A stretch of 64,000 nt of DNA from Ophthalmolycus amberensis (taxonomy: Eukaryota > Chordata > Actinopteri > Perciformes > Zoarcidae). The position numbers were made by a program, and so were the translations under genes. The notes under the pieces were generated by a model. That model worked only from the letters and a program-made list of their open reading frames with translations, did no database searches and had not been told where the DNA came from. Location: NCBI GenBank assembly GCA_024529925.1, contig JAFEUB010001387.1, positions 159,001-223,000 on the forward strand, given 5' to 3'. Positions 23,101 through 33,898 of this stretch are shown here, in pieces (positions within the stretch are counted from its first letter, which is position 1; each line of letters begins with the position of its first letter).

Positions 23101-24132
23101 GACTATCTATGTGAAAATATGTTTGTACAGAATCCAGCCGATCACTGTGTTTATGAGAGAGAAACGGAACATGACAAGGTGATCCTACTGATCTGGGTTG
23201 ATGACCTGGTTATTGTAGCCAGTGATGAGAGTGCTTTAAAAGCAGTAAAAGAGATGCTTGCTGTGAAGTTCCAGATGAAAGATTTGGGCAGACTGAAGAA
23301 TTTTCTTGGTATCACTTTTGACCAGTGTAATGGATGTGTGACCATGTCACAGCAGAGCTATGTTGACAAACTGCTTGACAGGTTTAATATGCAGGATTGT
23401 AAACCCAGGTCAACACCTTGTGAACCAAAGCTACATTACACTGATGAGAAGCTAGGTGACCCCAGAAAATACAGAGAGGCAGTGGGTAGCCTAATCTACC
23501 TAACCTCATGCACCAGACCTGATCTGAGCTTTGTTGTAAGCAGACTGTCACAGCATTTCAGTGAGCCGACAGAAGAGCAGTGGACAACTGTTAAGCATGT
23601 ACTGAAATATTTGAAGGGCACAAATGACAAAATGTTGTGTTACAGAAAATGTGATGAGCTGAGGTTGTTTGCTTACAGTGATGCAGATTGGGCAGGTGAT
23701 GCAACTGACAGACGCAGTACAACTGGTTATTGTGTTAGTCTGAGTGAGAATGGTCCTCTGATTTCCTGGAAGACCAAAAAGCAGCCAACGGTAGCACTGT
23801 CAACTTGTGAGGCAGAGTATATGGCGTTGGCCGCAACCACACAAGAGTGTCTTTACTTATCTCAACTGCTTGAACATCTTGATGACTGTCTGTATGATGT
23901 ACCTAAGATTTTTGAAGATAACCAAGGTACGATTGCATTAGCCAAGAATCCAGTCAGCAGACAGCGATGTAAGCACATTGATATAAAATACCATTTTGTG
24001 AGATCAACTGTTAATGACTGTAAAGTATGTTTGGAGTATTGCCCAACAGACCGGATGGTAGCTGACCTGATGACAAAACCAGCTACTAAAGCAAAGCTAC
24101 TTACTTTTTCCATGTTCTTGTTTGGGGCATAG
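20164..24132 (+). CDS. Copia gag-pol polyprotein
   Basis: One open frame; the first ATG is at 20128, but 20164 (MSEHTSSRW) is the more natural gag start, giving about 1322 residues. Counted from the first ATG: gag (UBN2-like, FNGDEKNYELWETKFLGHLR) to about 230; zinc knuckle CFRCGQRGHKVRDC near 242; aspartic protease MVDTGATAHI near 314; integrase zinc-binding H-H-C-C near 450-500 and catalytic core with D (HTDLSG), D (RSDNGTEF) and E (QNGTAERNW) at about 510-620; reverse transcriptase about 870-1040 with MDVKTAYLHA and WVDD; RNase H from about 1185 (AYSDADWAGD, STCEAEYMAL, DNQGT). All catalytic residues I can judge are present. It makes the virus-like particle, cDNA and integration machinery of the element. 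No frameshift separates gag from pol. Confidence 0.93.
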   Translation: MSEHTSSRWSRLVFNGDEKNYELWETKFLGHLRLQKLKDTILNQPADGAEENALAEDAAKNAEAYAELIQFLDDKSLSLVMREVADDGRGALRILRDYYAGKGKPRIVCLYTELTSLQKMSSESVTDYVIRAETSITALRNAGEVLSDGLLVAMILKGLPDSFKPFSIFITQSYETLSFAEFKTKLRSYESTEGMRTAAADDNVMGAQAHPRRAAPAGAGARSTESGDIVCFRCGQRGHKVRDCQRGQQWYGQGESTGRRGGWRQWQRDNARGVSEETDDNTFVFKLVTSEPGSGVTRKGLMVDTGATAHIITDLAKFKNFDDRFQSETHCVELADGTSCTGVAERRGDAEVCLIDSRGRHLSTTLKQALYIPSYPQDIFSVRAATYSGATVIFKEGENVLQYRDGTRFLIYEHNRLFYLPTVSVNNDCDDQCMSCHDIQTWHEILGHCNFDDVMKLENVVDGMSIRGKASKSMICEVCTQGKFTQSRNRKPDVRAKSALELVHTDLSGPIDPESKEGYRYALSFTDDYSSAVFVYYLKHKSDTVEATERFLADTAPYGKVKCIRSDNGTEFTGQGYQALLCRNRIRHETSAPYSPHQNGTAERNWRTLFDMARCMLLESQLAKELWPYAVQTAAVVRNRCFNNRTRETPYFMLTGRRPNVSRMQKFGTVCYAYRQDRKKLESRSDKGIFVGYDKNSPAYMVYYPDSRKVMKHRLVRFMSCVEGQQTDDMSDDDTGVQSNATRPDPDKPEQNDIPEARPGPSQIGLQTGGVKPESQSPRRYPARERRRPDFYGIESDQAQINIDYCYRMVCNVPQTFRDAVSSSNSSKWVDAMDEEMKALRDNNTFTLTTLPEGKKAVGGRWVYTLKTNVDGSDKYKARYVAKGYSQQMGVDYGETFSPTADLTSVRVLMQKAAQEDLILHQMDVKTAYLHAPIDCEIYMEQPEGYDVKSQTNGKMVCRLKKSLYGLKQSGRNWNIMLHDYLCENMFVQNPADHCVYERETEHDKVILLIWVDDLVIVASDESALKAVKEMLAVKFQMKDLGRLKNFLGITFDQCNGCVTMSQQSYVDKLLDRFNMQDCKPRSTPCEPKLHYTDEKLGDPRKYREAVGSLIYLTSCTRPDLSFVVSRLSQHFSEPTEEQWTTVKHVLKYLKGTNDKMLCYRKCDELRLFAYSDADWAGDATDRRSTTGYCVSLSENGPLISWKTKKQPTVALSTCEAEYMALAATTQECLYLSQLLEHLDDCLYDVPKIFEDNQGTIALAKNPVSRQRCKHIDIKYHFVRSTVNDCKVCLEYCPTDRMVADLMTKPATKAKLLTFSMFLFGA

Positions 24133-24213
24133 CCAGTTAAGTGCAGTTAAGTGCAGTTGGTTTCCATGTTTTTTTCCCCTTGTATGATTTATGGTTGTCA
24201 ATAATGTGTGATC

Positions 24214-24222
24214 AAGTGGGGG
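24214..24222 (+). promoter_or_regulatory. Polypurine tract of the copia element
   Basis: AAGTGGGGG directly before the 3' LTR, where plus-strand DNA synthesis is primed. Confidence 0.7.
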
Positions 24223-24431
24223 TGTTAATTGAAGCAACTGATTGTGCTCCCAATTATTGCCGATGCATTTCAGGTGTGAGTGTGTCATGTGACTGTCTAT
24301 TTAAGCTGATGCACCTGCGCAGAATAATATACGTGTGTTCTCAGAACTTGACCCAGTGGCTGCAGGTTGTTTTGTTCTCCCAGGTTTAAATGTGTTGAGT
24401 CGGTATATCTCTAGTCAAGCTCTACAGAACA
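24223..24431 (+). repeat. Copia 3' LTR
   Basis: 209 bp, no difference from the 5' LTR noticed by eye. Confidence 0.93.
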
Positions 24432-24814
24432 AGGAGTGAGAACGATTTGCAATATTATTGATAGATTTACCATTTATGTTTTGTAAATTGTGAGATCTCA
24501 CAACTCTCTTTCTTGTCTCTGTTTCTACCAGGCTGCAACCTCCGGGTTTGAAGATTGGCATTTGAAGCCAATGCCGGAGTGACAACTTCTCTACCACGGT
24601 GTGGTGTTGTTTGGCAGTTGTTTGTGTTTTCATTGTAATTAAATGTTACCCTTTTAATACTGTATATGTTATAAATGCTTAAAACAGTGTGAACAAAAAA
24701 GTAAATAAACGGATTTGAATTTCATCAAGTTTCTCTTTGTAAATTGTACATGAACATGACTTTTGAGATTTACATCTTCTCAAACTGTTTTGTTTGCCTA
24801 GAGAGCTTTCAATG
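24432..24814. other. Non-coding remainder between copia and piggyBac-like fragment
   Basis: Continues the pre-insertion sequence of 19321-19844. A possible acceptor (tctaccag) at 24523-24530 precedes a 50-nt open stretch ending in TGA, too weak to call an exon. Confidence 0.3.
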
Positions 24815-25030
24815 CTACAGGCTGTTATAATTGTCCATGTCGAGACGTTTTTTAGCTCCAGGGTAGTCCCTGAAGCAGTTCCTTTCCAGCTGAAGACAGA
24901 GCCCAACCTTGCACTCCTCACACATCCAGTCATTCGGTCTCCTCCTGTCCATCCTCCTCCAAAAATCTCGCTGGACTTTCCTCTCCCTGGTAGATATCCT
25001 CGACATTGCTTCCACTATTTACAAAATGAC
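24815..25030 (-). pseudogene. PiggyBac-like transposase C-terminal fragment
   Basis: On the - strand this encodes about 66 residues with a cysteine cluster CEECKVGLCLQLERNCF followed by RDY, like the C-terminal cysteine-rich domain of piggyBac/PGBD transposases (C-x2-C...LC...CF..YH). A basic stretch (ERKVQRDFWRRMDRRRP) precedes it. The DDD catalytic region is absent; upstream sequence changes into the GC-rich repeat at 25037. The family match is by motif only. Confidence 0.4.
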
Positions 25031-25036
25031 TACGAC

Positions 25037-25453
25037 GATTCTGGGGCGTCATTCATGCCGAGTCGGCAACCGGGCCAGAGCCGAGTTCGGGCCGATGCTG
25101 GCTCCGGTTATTTTCGATTACGGCCCAGTGACGGCAGTGTCGGCATCCGGAATCGGGCCGGTGTATTCGGCCCGATTCTGGGGCGTCATCTCAGCCGAGT
25201 CGGCAACCGGACCCGGCCCGACGCGTTTCTTCTGGCGAGCCGAGCTCGGGCCGATGCTGGCCCTGGTTAGTTTCGATTACGGCCCAGTGACGGCAGTGAC
25301 GGCATCCGGAATCGGGCCGGTGTATTCGGCCCGATTCTGGGGCGTCATTCATGCCGAGTCTCAGACGAGTCGGCAACCGGACCCGGCCCGACGCGTTTCT
25401 TCCAGCGTGCCGGGCTTATGCCGGATCTGGGCCAGGTCATTTTGGCTACCTGG
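25037..25453. repeat. GC-rich tandem repeat beside array 2
   Basis: The anchor 'gattctggggcgtcat' recurs at 25037, 25174 and 25333 (spacings 137 and 159 bp). The body words 'gcatccggaatcgggccgg' and 'cggcaaccgg' repeat with it. It resembles the 112-bp repeat beside array 1: both have cgg(g)cc.attctgg then a gcc..gg block. CpG is very dense. Confidence 0.85.
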
Positions 25454-28400
25454 GGAGGAATGAGGAGGAATGAGGAGGAATGATGAGGTATGATGAGGAA
25501 TGAGGAGGAATGAGGAGGAATGATGAGATATGATGAGGAATGAGGAGGAATGATGAGGTATGATGAGGAATGAGGAGGAATGAGGAGGAATGATGAGGTA
25601 TGATGAGGAATGAGGAGGAATGATGAGGAATGATGAGGAATGAGGAATGATGAGGAATGAGGAGGAATGATGAGGAATGAGGAGGAATGAGGAGGAATGA
25701 TGAGGAATGAGGAGGAATGATGAGGAATGAGGAGGTATGATGAGGAATGATGAGGAATGAGGAGGAATGATGAGGAATGATGAGGAATGAGGAGGAATGA
25801 TGAGGAATGATGAGGAATGATGAGGAATGATGAGGAATGATGAGGAATGAGGAGGAATGAGGAGGCATGATGAGGAATGAGGAGGAATGAGGAGGAATGA
25901 TGAGGAATGAGGAGGAATGAGGAGGAATGATGAGGTATGATGAGGAATGATGAGGAATGATGAGGAATGAGGAGGAATGATGAGGAATGAGGAGGAATGA
26001 TGAGGAATGATGAGGAATGAGGAGGAATGAGGAGGAATGATGAGGAATGATGAGGAATGAGGAGGAATGACGAGGTATGACGAGGAATGAGGAGGAATGA
26101 GGAGGAATGATGAGGAATGACGAGGAATGATGAGGAATGAGGAGGAATGAGGAGGCATGATGAGGAATGATGAGGTATGATGAGGAATGAGGAGGAATGA
26201 GGAGGAATGATGAGGAATGAGGCGGAATGAGGAGGCATGAGGAGGCATGATGAGGAATGAGGAGGAATGATGAGGAATGATGAGGAATGAGGAGGAATGA
26301 TGAGGAATGATGAGGAATGACGAGGAATGACGAGGAATGAGGTGGAATGATGAGGAATGATGAGGAATGAGGAGGAATGATGAGGAATGATGAGGAATGA
26401 GGAGGAATGATGAGGTATGATGAGGAATGATGAGGAATGAGGAGGAATGAGGAGGCATGATGAGGAATGATGAGGTATGAGGAGGTATGAGGAGGAATGA
26501 GGAGGAATGAGGAGGAATGATGAGGAATGAGGAGGAATGAGGAGGAATGAGGAGGAATGATGAGGTATGATGAGGAATGAGGAGGAATGAGGAGGAATGA
26601 TGAGGAATGACAAGGAATGACGAGATATGACGAGGAATGAGGAGGAATGATGAGGAATGATGAGGAATGACGAGGAATGACGAGGAATGAGGAGGAATGA
26701 GGAGGAATGATGAGGAATGAGGAGGAATGAGGAGGAATGATGAGGAATGAGGAGGAATGACAAGGAATGACGAGGTATGACGAGGAATGAGGAGGAATGA
26801 TGAGGAATGATGAGGAATGACGAGGAATGATGAGGAATGAGGAGGAATGAGGAGGCATGATGAGGAATGAGGTATGATGAGGAATGAGGAGGAATGAGGA
26901 GGAATGATGAGGAATGAGGCGGAATGAGGAGGCATGAGGAGGCATGATGAGGAATGAGGAGGAATGATGAGGAATGATGAGGAATGAGGAGGAATGATGA
27001 GGAATGATGAGGAATGACGAGGAATGACGAGGAATGAGGTGGAATGATGAGGAATGATGAGGAATGAGGAGGAATGATGAGGAATGATGAGGAATGATGA
27101 GGTATGATGAGGAATGATGAGGAATGAGGAGGAATGAGGAGGCATGATGAGGAATGATGAGGTATGAGGAGGTATGAGGAGGAATGAGGAGGAATGAGGA
27201 GGAATGATGAGGAATGAGGAGGAATGAGGAGGAATGAGGAGGAATGATGAGGTATGAGGAGGAATGAGGAGGAATGATGAGGTATGATGAGGTATGATGA
27301 GGAATGAGGAGGAATGATGAGGAATGATGAGGTATGATGAGGAATGACGAGGTATGATGAGGAATGAGGAGGAATGAGGAGGAATGACGAGGAATGAGGA
27401 GGAATGACGAGGAATGACGAGGAATGAGGAGGAATGACGAGGAATGACGAGGTATGACGAGGAATGACGAGGTATGACGAGGAATGACGAGGTATGACGA
27501 GGAATGAGGAGGCATGATGAGGAATGATGAGGAATGATGAGGAATGAGGAGGCATGATGAGGAATGATGAGGAAAGATGAGGAATGATGAGGAATGATGA
27601 GGTATGAGGAGGAATGAGGAGGAATGAGGAGGAATGATGAGGAATGAGGAGGAATGATGAGGAATGATGAGGAATGATGAGGAATGATGAGGAATGATGA
27701 GGAAATTTGGAGGAATGATGAGTAATGATGAGTAATGATGAGGTATGATGAGGAATGAGGAGGAATGAGGAGGAATGAGGAGGAATGATGAGGTATGATG
27801 AGGAATGAGGAGGAATGAGGAGGAATGATGAGGAATGATGAGGTATGATGAGGTATGATGAGGAATGAGGAGGAATGATGAGGAATGATGAGGAATGAGG
27901 AGGAATGAGGAGGAATGATGAGGAATGATGAGGAATGAGGAGGAATGATGAGGAATGAGGAGGAATGATGGGGAATGATGAGGTATGAGGAGGAATGATG
28001 AGGAATGAGGAGGAATGAGGAGGTATGATGAGGAATGATGAGGAATGAGGAGGAATGATGAGGTATGATGAGGAATGATGAGGTATGAGGAGGAATGATG
28101 AGGAATGAGGAGGAATGAGGAGGAATGATGAGGTATGATGAGGAATGAGGAGGAATGAGGAGGAATGATGAGGAATGATGAGGAATGACGAGGAATGAGG
28201 AGGAATGAGGAGGAATGACGAGGAATGAGGAGGAATGAGGAGGTATGATGAGGAATGATGAGGAATGAGGAGGAATGAGGAGGAATGATGAGATATGAGG
28301 AGGAATGAGGAGGAATGATGAGGAATGATGAGGAATGATGAGGAATGAGGAGGAATGAGGAGGAATGATGAGGAATGATGAGGTATGAGGAGGAATGAGG

Positions 28401-29421
28401 AGGAATGATGAGGAATGAGGAGGAATGAGGAGGAATGATGAGGAATGAGGAGGAATGAGGAGGAATGATGAGGAATGAGGAGGAATGATGAGGAATGACG
28501 AGGAATGAGGAGGAATGACGAGGAATGAGGAGGAATGAGGAGGTATGATGAGGAATGATGAGGAATGATGAGGTATGAGGAGGAATGAGGAGGAATGATG
28601 AGGAATGATGAGGAATGATGAGGTATGATGAGGAATGAGGAGGAATGATGAGGAATGATGAGGAATGATGAGGAATGAGGAGGAATGAGGAGGAATGATG
28701 AGGTATGATGAGGAATGAGGAGGAATGATGAGGTATGATGAGGTATGATGAGGTATGATGAGGAATGATGAGGAATGATGAGGAATGAGGAGGAATGAGG
28801 AGGAATGATGAGGTATGATGAGGAATGAGGAGGAATGAGGAGGAATGATGAGGTATGATGAGGAATGATGAGGTATGAGGAGGAATGATGAGGAATGATG
28901 AGGTATGATGAGGAATGAGGAGGAATGATGAGGAATGATTTGGAATGATGAGGAATGAGGAGGAATGAGGAGGAATGATGAGGTATGATGAGGAATGATG
29001 AGGAATGAGGAGGTATGATGAGGAATGATGAGGAATGATGAGGTATGATGAGGAATGATGAGGAATGAGGAGGTATGATGAGGAATGAGGAGGAATGAGG
29101 AGGTATGATGAGGAATGATGAGGAATGATGAGGTATGAGGAGGAATGATGAGGAATGATGAGGTATGATGAGGAATGAGGAGGAATGATGAGGAATGATT
29201 TGGAATGATGAGGAATGAGGAGGAATGAGGAGGAATGATGAGGTATGATGAGGAATGATGAGGAATGAGGAGGAATGATGAGGTATGATGAGGAATGATG
29301 AGGTATGAGGAGGAATGATGAGGAATGATGAGGAATGAGGAGGAATGAGGAGGAATGATGAGGTATGATGAGGAATGAGGAGGAATGAGGAGGAATGATG
29401 AGGTATGATGAGGAATGATGG
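25454..29421. repeat. Giant 10-bp minisatellite, array 2 (unit GAGGAATGAK)
   Basis: Same unit, same variants and same orientation as 6647-11564; about 397 copies. False open frames of 736, 689 and 594 codons lie on the - strand. CpG-form blocks occur near 26310, 26610, 26690, 26760 and 27340-27500. Two 'gatttggaatgatg' variants (about 28937 and 29197) mark a 260-bp repeat near the right end. It shares a distinctive cassette (27420-27780) with array 1. Confidence 0.97.
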
Positions 29422-30518
29422 CCTGTGTGGCTAACTGCTCTGGTATTAGTTAACTCAACTTCTGGATAAGGACAAGTAGAAGAGGAAGTTGCTCCCTTAT
29501 TGAGCAGGGATAGTTGGTGTATCTGCTAAGTGAGGGCAGTTTATTAAGAAGTAACTACTTTCCAAACCTGAGACATCAGTGAAAGACGAAGCTTCAGTCT
29601 GGATGACCAACAGTGTCGAAGCAGGTTTCAATATTCTAACTGTAACCTGCATTTAAATGCTGAACGCCACAGACTCTTCTGCTGCTTGATGATTCTGCAG
29701 CGGTGTATTTTTGTGTGATTTGGGACTATGAGCCTCCGAATACTTTGTTTACAGATACAGCTTCATATTTTCAAAGTCACCGGTTCAGCAGCCAAGTAAC
29801 ATGCAGCAACATTTTTAACTAAAGATTTCAATCCAAAACCTCTGGTCAGTGTAATAAGGTCCTCGGCACTAGAGCACATTCATATTTGTTTGATGGTGCC
29901 AAAGTAAAAGCCATGTTTCGGTAAAAACACGGACACAATACGTTTTCCTCTTACTTGGAGAAATACAATCATGTTTTTTCTACAAAACTATTTCTATTGT
30001 AAATGTGTAAATGAGTGTTTAGAGCAACTTTAAAGAACCTTTACCGAAATAAATAAATATTAGCTAAATCATTATTTAGATAAAAAATATATCTGAGCAA
30101 AGAATAAGGACATTATCTGACTGAGCATTTGTTTCCACCTTTCGACATTTTTTGTTATTTCAATTTCTATGCCAGTTATTCAGGAAGAAACGTTGGTGTG
30201 TACGTTCCTGCAAACCACCGATTATCTAAGATGTTGCATTCAGTCAGAGCGACGAACAGCGTCAGTGATGTCATATACATATAGACCTTTATTGAACATA
30301 CGTGGTATGATAAAGATTATATCAAGCGAGAAAGTCCAGTAACTGCACGTGTCGGAGGGGCGGTGAACACAGGACCGTCACCAGGAGGCCGCGTGTCTGT
30401 GAAACCAGAAGTGTTGCGTCAATAAGCTTGCTGTGTTTGACATTCCCGTTATATTTTAATGTTATGTTGTTAGGTTATTATTTTAAAACAAAATCATGAT
30501 CTTTTCTTTTAGATTAGC
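29422..30518. other. Intergenic, unique-looking
   Basis: AT-rich, no substantial ORF, no recognised repeat. Confidence 0.5.
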
Positions 30519-30660
30519 TGTTCAGACCAGTGGTTCCCAAACTCTTTCTGTGGAGCCCCTCTGATGATGATGATGATGATGATGATGATAGGAACATTGT
30601 ACGCCCCCCACCGCACTCGACCCCACCATCCCCATGTTGTGCCTTCTTTGTTTTGAATTA
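30519..30660 (+). mobile_element. hAT-type end with (GAT)n microsatellite
   Basis: 'cagtggttcccaaactctttc' at about 30528 is the classic hAT/Charlie start, followed by 'tggagcccc'. A GAT repeat at 30562-30590 interrupts it. The rest of the element is not recognisable. Confidence 0.55.
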
Positions 30661-31359
30661 ATTGCATTATGATATATAAATTAAACTCTGTAACATATTT
30701 GTTTTTCTTTCTAAAATAAGTACGTACCACTTCAGTTTTCCACTTCACAGTTTATCGTTCAGTTTGTTTTACTGGAAAACAAATAGCAATAATAAAATCA
30801 ATCTTTAGATTGCTTTCAAGTAGTTTCACACATTTCATTGCATTACATTCTTTCTAAAATTCTAAAATGAACTTCAGATGTTAAAACTGAAGTTAGGAAC
30901 AGAGCAACAACTCACATTTCCATTTAACAGCTTCTTCAAACTGAAGTAGTGCAAGAAGATAAAGACTCTTTCATATCGAACAATGATCAAAGATGAGAAG
31001 TTACTCAGTTACTCTCTCTGCATCCATCACATTACTATCACTACATGTAAATTGCTTTCTGACATATTCATTTGTAAATAAAGTGAACTTCATTTCTTTT
31101 AAGTGCAAACAACGTATATCTCCCCACATTGAACAGCAGCTTCTCTCTAAGAAGAAAATAACACATCCAGCAATGATTGATGTGGATGATTGCTTTCAAT
31201 AACAGCTTTTTGTGCCACAACTTAGTTTACCAACTCTCAGGTTCTTTAAAACTGAATGATCAACGAGATGTGCTAGCTGCTGTTTCTGCATGGATCATAT
31301 TCTTTTTCTTTTATGATACTCGTATTCATAGTGTGATGTCATGAGAGGGAGGGTCATCG
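30661..31359. other. Intergenic, AT-rich
   Basis: Only short open frames (about 70 codons) with no homologue I recognise. Confidence 0.4.
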
Positions 31360-31510
31360 ACAGGAGATAGATCCCCTCCCGGTGGCTGCAGCAAAGACTA
31401 CAACCCTTCATGGCATCGGGATAACAAACTACAATTCCCATAGTCAGCAGGGCAGCAGGGGCCAAGGCGGCGGCCCAGCTGAAAGAGATGGAGTCTGATT
31501 ACCCGGGAGA
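31360..31510. promoter_or_regulatory. Possible promoter with ZNF143/Staf-type motifs
   Basis: 'actacaattccca' at 31429-31441 matches the core of the ZNF143 (Staf) site, and a variant 'actacaacccttcatggc' lies at 31398-31415. The segment is followed by GC-rich sequence and a purine-rich stretch. Such paired sites usually mark promoters. No linked exon was identified. Confidence 0.4.
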
Positions 31511-31720
31511 GGTTGGTGTGGAGAGAAGGAGGAAATGTTTGGAGAGAGGAGGAGGACAGGAGGAAGAGAGTTTTATGTTACATTACAGACAACGAACCCG
31601 AAGAAAACGGAAGTTACTTATGTTTGGTTTTTGTAGCGACTTTCGGCTGGAATGAAGTTTACCTTTTGTTTAAAGAATCTAAATATATTATTTTGAGTTA
31701 GAACACAACCGCTTGTTGTC

Positions 31721-31787
31721 TTCGAGAGAGCGAGAGAGCGAGAGCGCGAGAGAGCGAGAGCGCGAGAGAGCGAGAGAGCGAGAGCGA
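31721..31787. repeat. (GAGAGC)n-type purine repeat
   Basis: Alternating gagagagcga/gagcgcgaga units, about 65 bp; a (CA)n run follows at 31866-31894. Confidence 0.85.
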
Positions 31788-31894
31788 TCTTTCCTCCTGC
31801 TGGTCACACCTGACCAGATAAGAGCATTTAGATTTAATTCAGTTTTGCAGCTTGTCTCTCTCTCTCACTCACACACACACACACACACACACAC

Positions 31895-32559
31895 AGCTTC
31901 CATGTTGGTATAACCAGTTTTACAATGAATCTACTAATCATCTAACAGCAGGACCATTCTAGCTGAGTCTTAATTTAGCAGGAGGATGAAACATCACCAA
32001 AATAAGATCAAATCTAATTGTGTCATTATTGTGTTTCATGTCCTGTGAACCACGTCTACTCTTCACAGATGTTACCGTGCTCAGTCAGTCAGCCTGGTCC
32101 CAGTCAGACTGTGTTACTCACTCACACATTTGCACACACCCACATGGTTCCACGAGTGTTGGGTAGCAAGAAAGAACTATGTCATTGTCATGCAAATCAA
32201 TACAGCTGCCCCATTACGTCATCGATGGCTCATCCTGAAGCAGGACTACCTGTTTTTCAGTAAGCCATTATAGCTCCTTTCATAACATACCTTGTGAGGT
32301 GACAGAACAATATTTAATGATGAGGTTTTCAAAGTGAGAGGCCCCAGGAAGTGAATACATATTTCATTAGCTGTATCAAAAGAAGATAACAGAATAAATG
32401 TGTGTGTTTGGTGAGATAGTTCAGAGAGACAGTGGTCTTACTTTACACTGCTCTACAAACAGCAACCCAATTCAACAACCGCTATAATAATATTTAAATG
32501 ATTAGGCTAAACAATTCTGAATCACACAAATCAAATACTATACTACATATTATTTTATT
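31895..32559. other. Upstream flank of arl4d
   Basis: No ORF of note and no clear repeat. Confidence 0.4.
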
Positions 32560-32896
32560 GTAATGGATGCAACGCCCGCGGTGAAAGTAGGCCTACCACA
32601 GCCTCTTTATTACGGGCTGTCTGTGTTCCCACATGTCTCTGGCCCGCCCCCTGCCGGTGCGTCAACAGCGGGGGCTGGGCGTGGCAGGGGGGGGGGGGGG
32701 TGCTCGTGCTCGTGCTTGTGCTTTTCTACTGCGCTGCTTCTCTGCAGTCGCCGTCATCGGACCAACGCGGCAGCCACATGGAGCAGCTCTGACCGAACAC
32801 TTGAGATTACTTTGGTCGTTAACACGTGATACCGGTCGCAGATTGGCTGTAGTGCAACAACGTTGACTACTTTGAAGTGATCCGAAGTGCCGACAG
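32560..32896 (+). promoter_or_regulatory. arl4d: GC-rich promoter and 5' UTR exon 1 of arl4d
   Basis: CpG-rich stretch with GC boxes (ggcccgccccctgcc at 32641-32655, tgggcgtggc at about 32676) and a G run at 32686-32700. A consensus donor GACAG|GTGAGC at 32897 ends the exon. The matching acceptor (gtcctcag) ends at 33898, so the 33899-34079 stretch is the rest of the 5' UTR. The transcription start is not fixed. Confidence 0.55.
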
Positions 32897-33898
32897 GTGA
32901 GCTCTCTCACAACGTTACCCGGGAATCACAGAAAGCTGCTTGTGTTGACGTGTGTCGTAGTGCTGCTGTGATTGCACGAGTCCTTCCGCCGCGGAGCACT
33001 CTAGAGAGAAACTAGAGAGAAAGACCAACGTTTTTCAGTGATTTTAACTGTGTAGCTAAATCGTTACTAGTTGTTTTGTTCTAAAATTGATCAAACATTT
33101 TTTAACACGTTCCCTCCAATCTGTTTTCTTTTTTTGCTGGTTTTTGAGCCGGTGCTTTTCGGCCTGTTTGGGTAAACTTGTGTTATTTAACTCAACTCTC
33201 GAGCTTTAGCGTGAGATGACAGAACAGGCGTTGTAGGATTCCTCCGCTGCTGCTGGTTACATGTAATGTGTAACCTGCTGTGTTTATACAACATGAAGCA
33301 TCTCATTGGATAGAAACGACTGTCCCACTGCATGTATTAACCAGGCTAACTTGCAGCCGTAATTCGCCCTATGTGCATACTTTAACTAAGTTAAAGAAAT
33401 GTCGCTGAGATGTTTTCTTTCGGCCTCATGTGTGACAGCGGACTGGAGCTCCACTAAGTCTCAGCTGATCTCATTATTGACAGCCCAGTGCCCTTGTTAA
33501 AATAGCTGACTCATCTTTTCTTTTTTAAATTAAGTTTATAACAAGTTTATACATTTACATGCATAATATCTACCAAAAAAACCCGGTACAGATATAAAAG
33601 AAGTGCTGTGTGCCTGGGATGTGTTTATTACATGAGGCTGTCTATGAGGCTGCTCGATCACCTCCACACATCTGGGTTTCCACAGTTTAAAACGTGTGAT
33701 GCTGACAATGAGTTGGAAAAGTGCTTGTTGTTTAACAGGCATCTTCTCATCGAACAGAGCAAACAACCGATTTATAATTCACATGGAACACCAGGCCGAG
33801 CTCTGTAACAGTCCATGAGTAGATGCTGTGTTTCGTCCTCATTACAGTTAGTTGTGACTCGTGTCTTCCTCTCATTGTTTCCCCTCTCGTGTCCTCAG

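Larger units (their letters stand above)
19845..24431 (+). mobile_element. Full-length Ty1/copia retrotransposon
   Basis: 4587 bp with two 209-bp LTRs (19845-20053 and 24223-24431) that look identical by eye, both TGTT...AACA. Flanks CGGAG (19840-19844) and AGGAG (24432-24436) agree in 4 of 5 bases, a probable target duplication. Between the LTRs are a primer-binding site, one long uninterrupted gag-pol frame and a purine tract (24214-24222). Matching LTRs plus an unbroken polyprotein point to a recent, possibly still mobile insertion. The domain order protease-integrase-RT-RNase H marks Ty1/copia. Confidence 0.95.
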
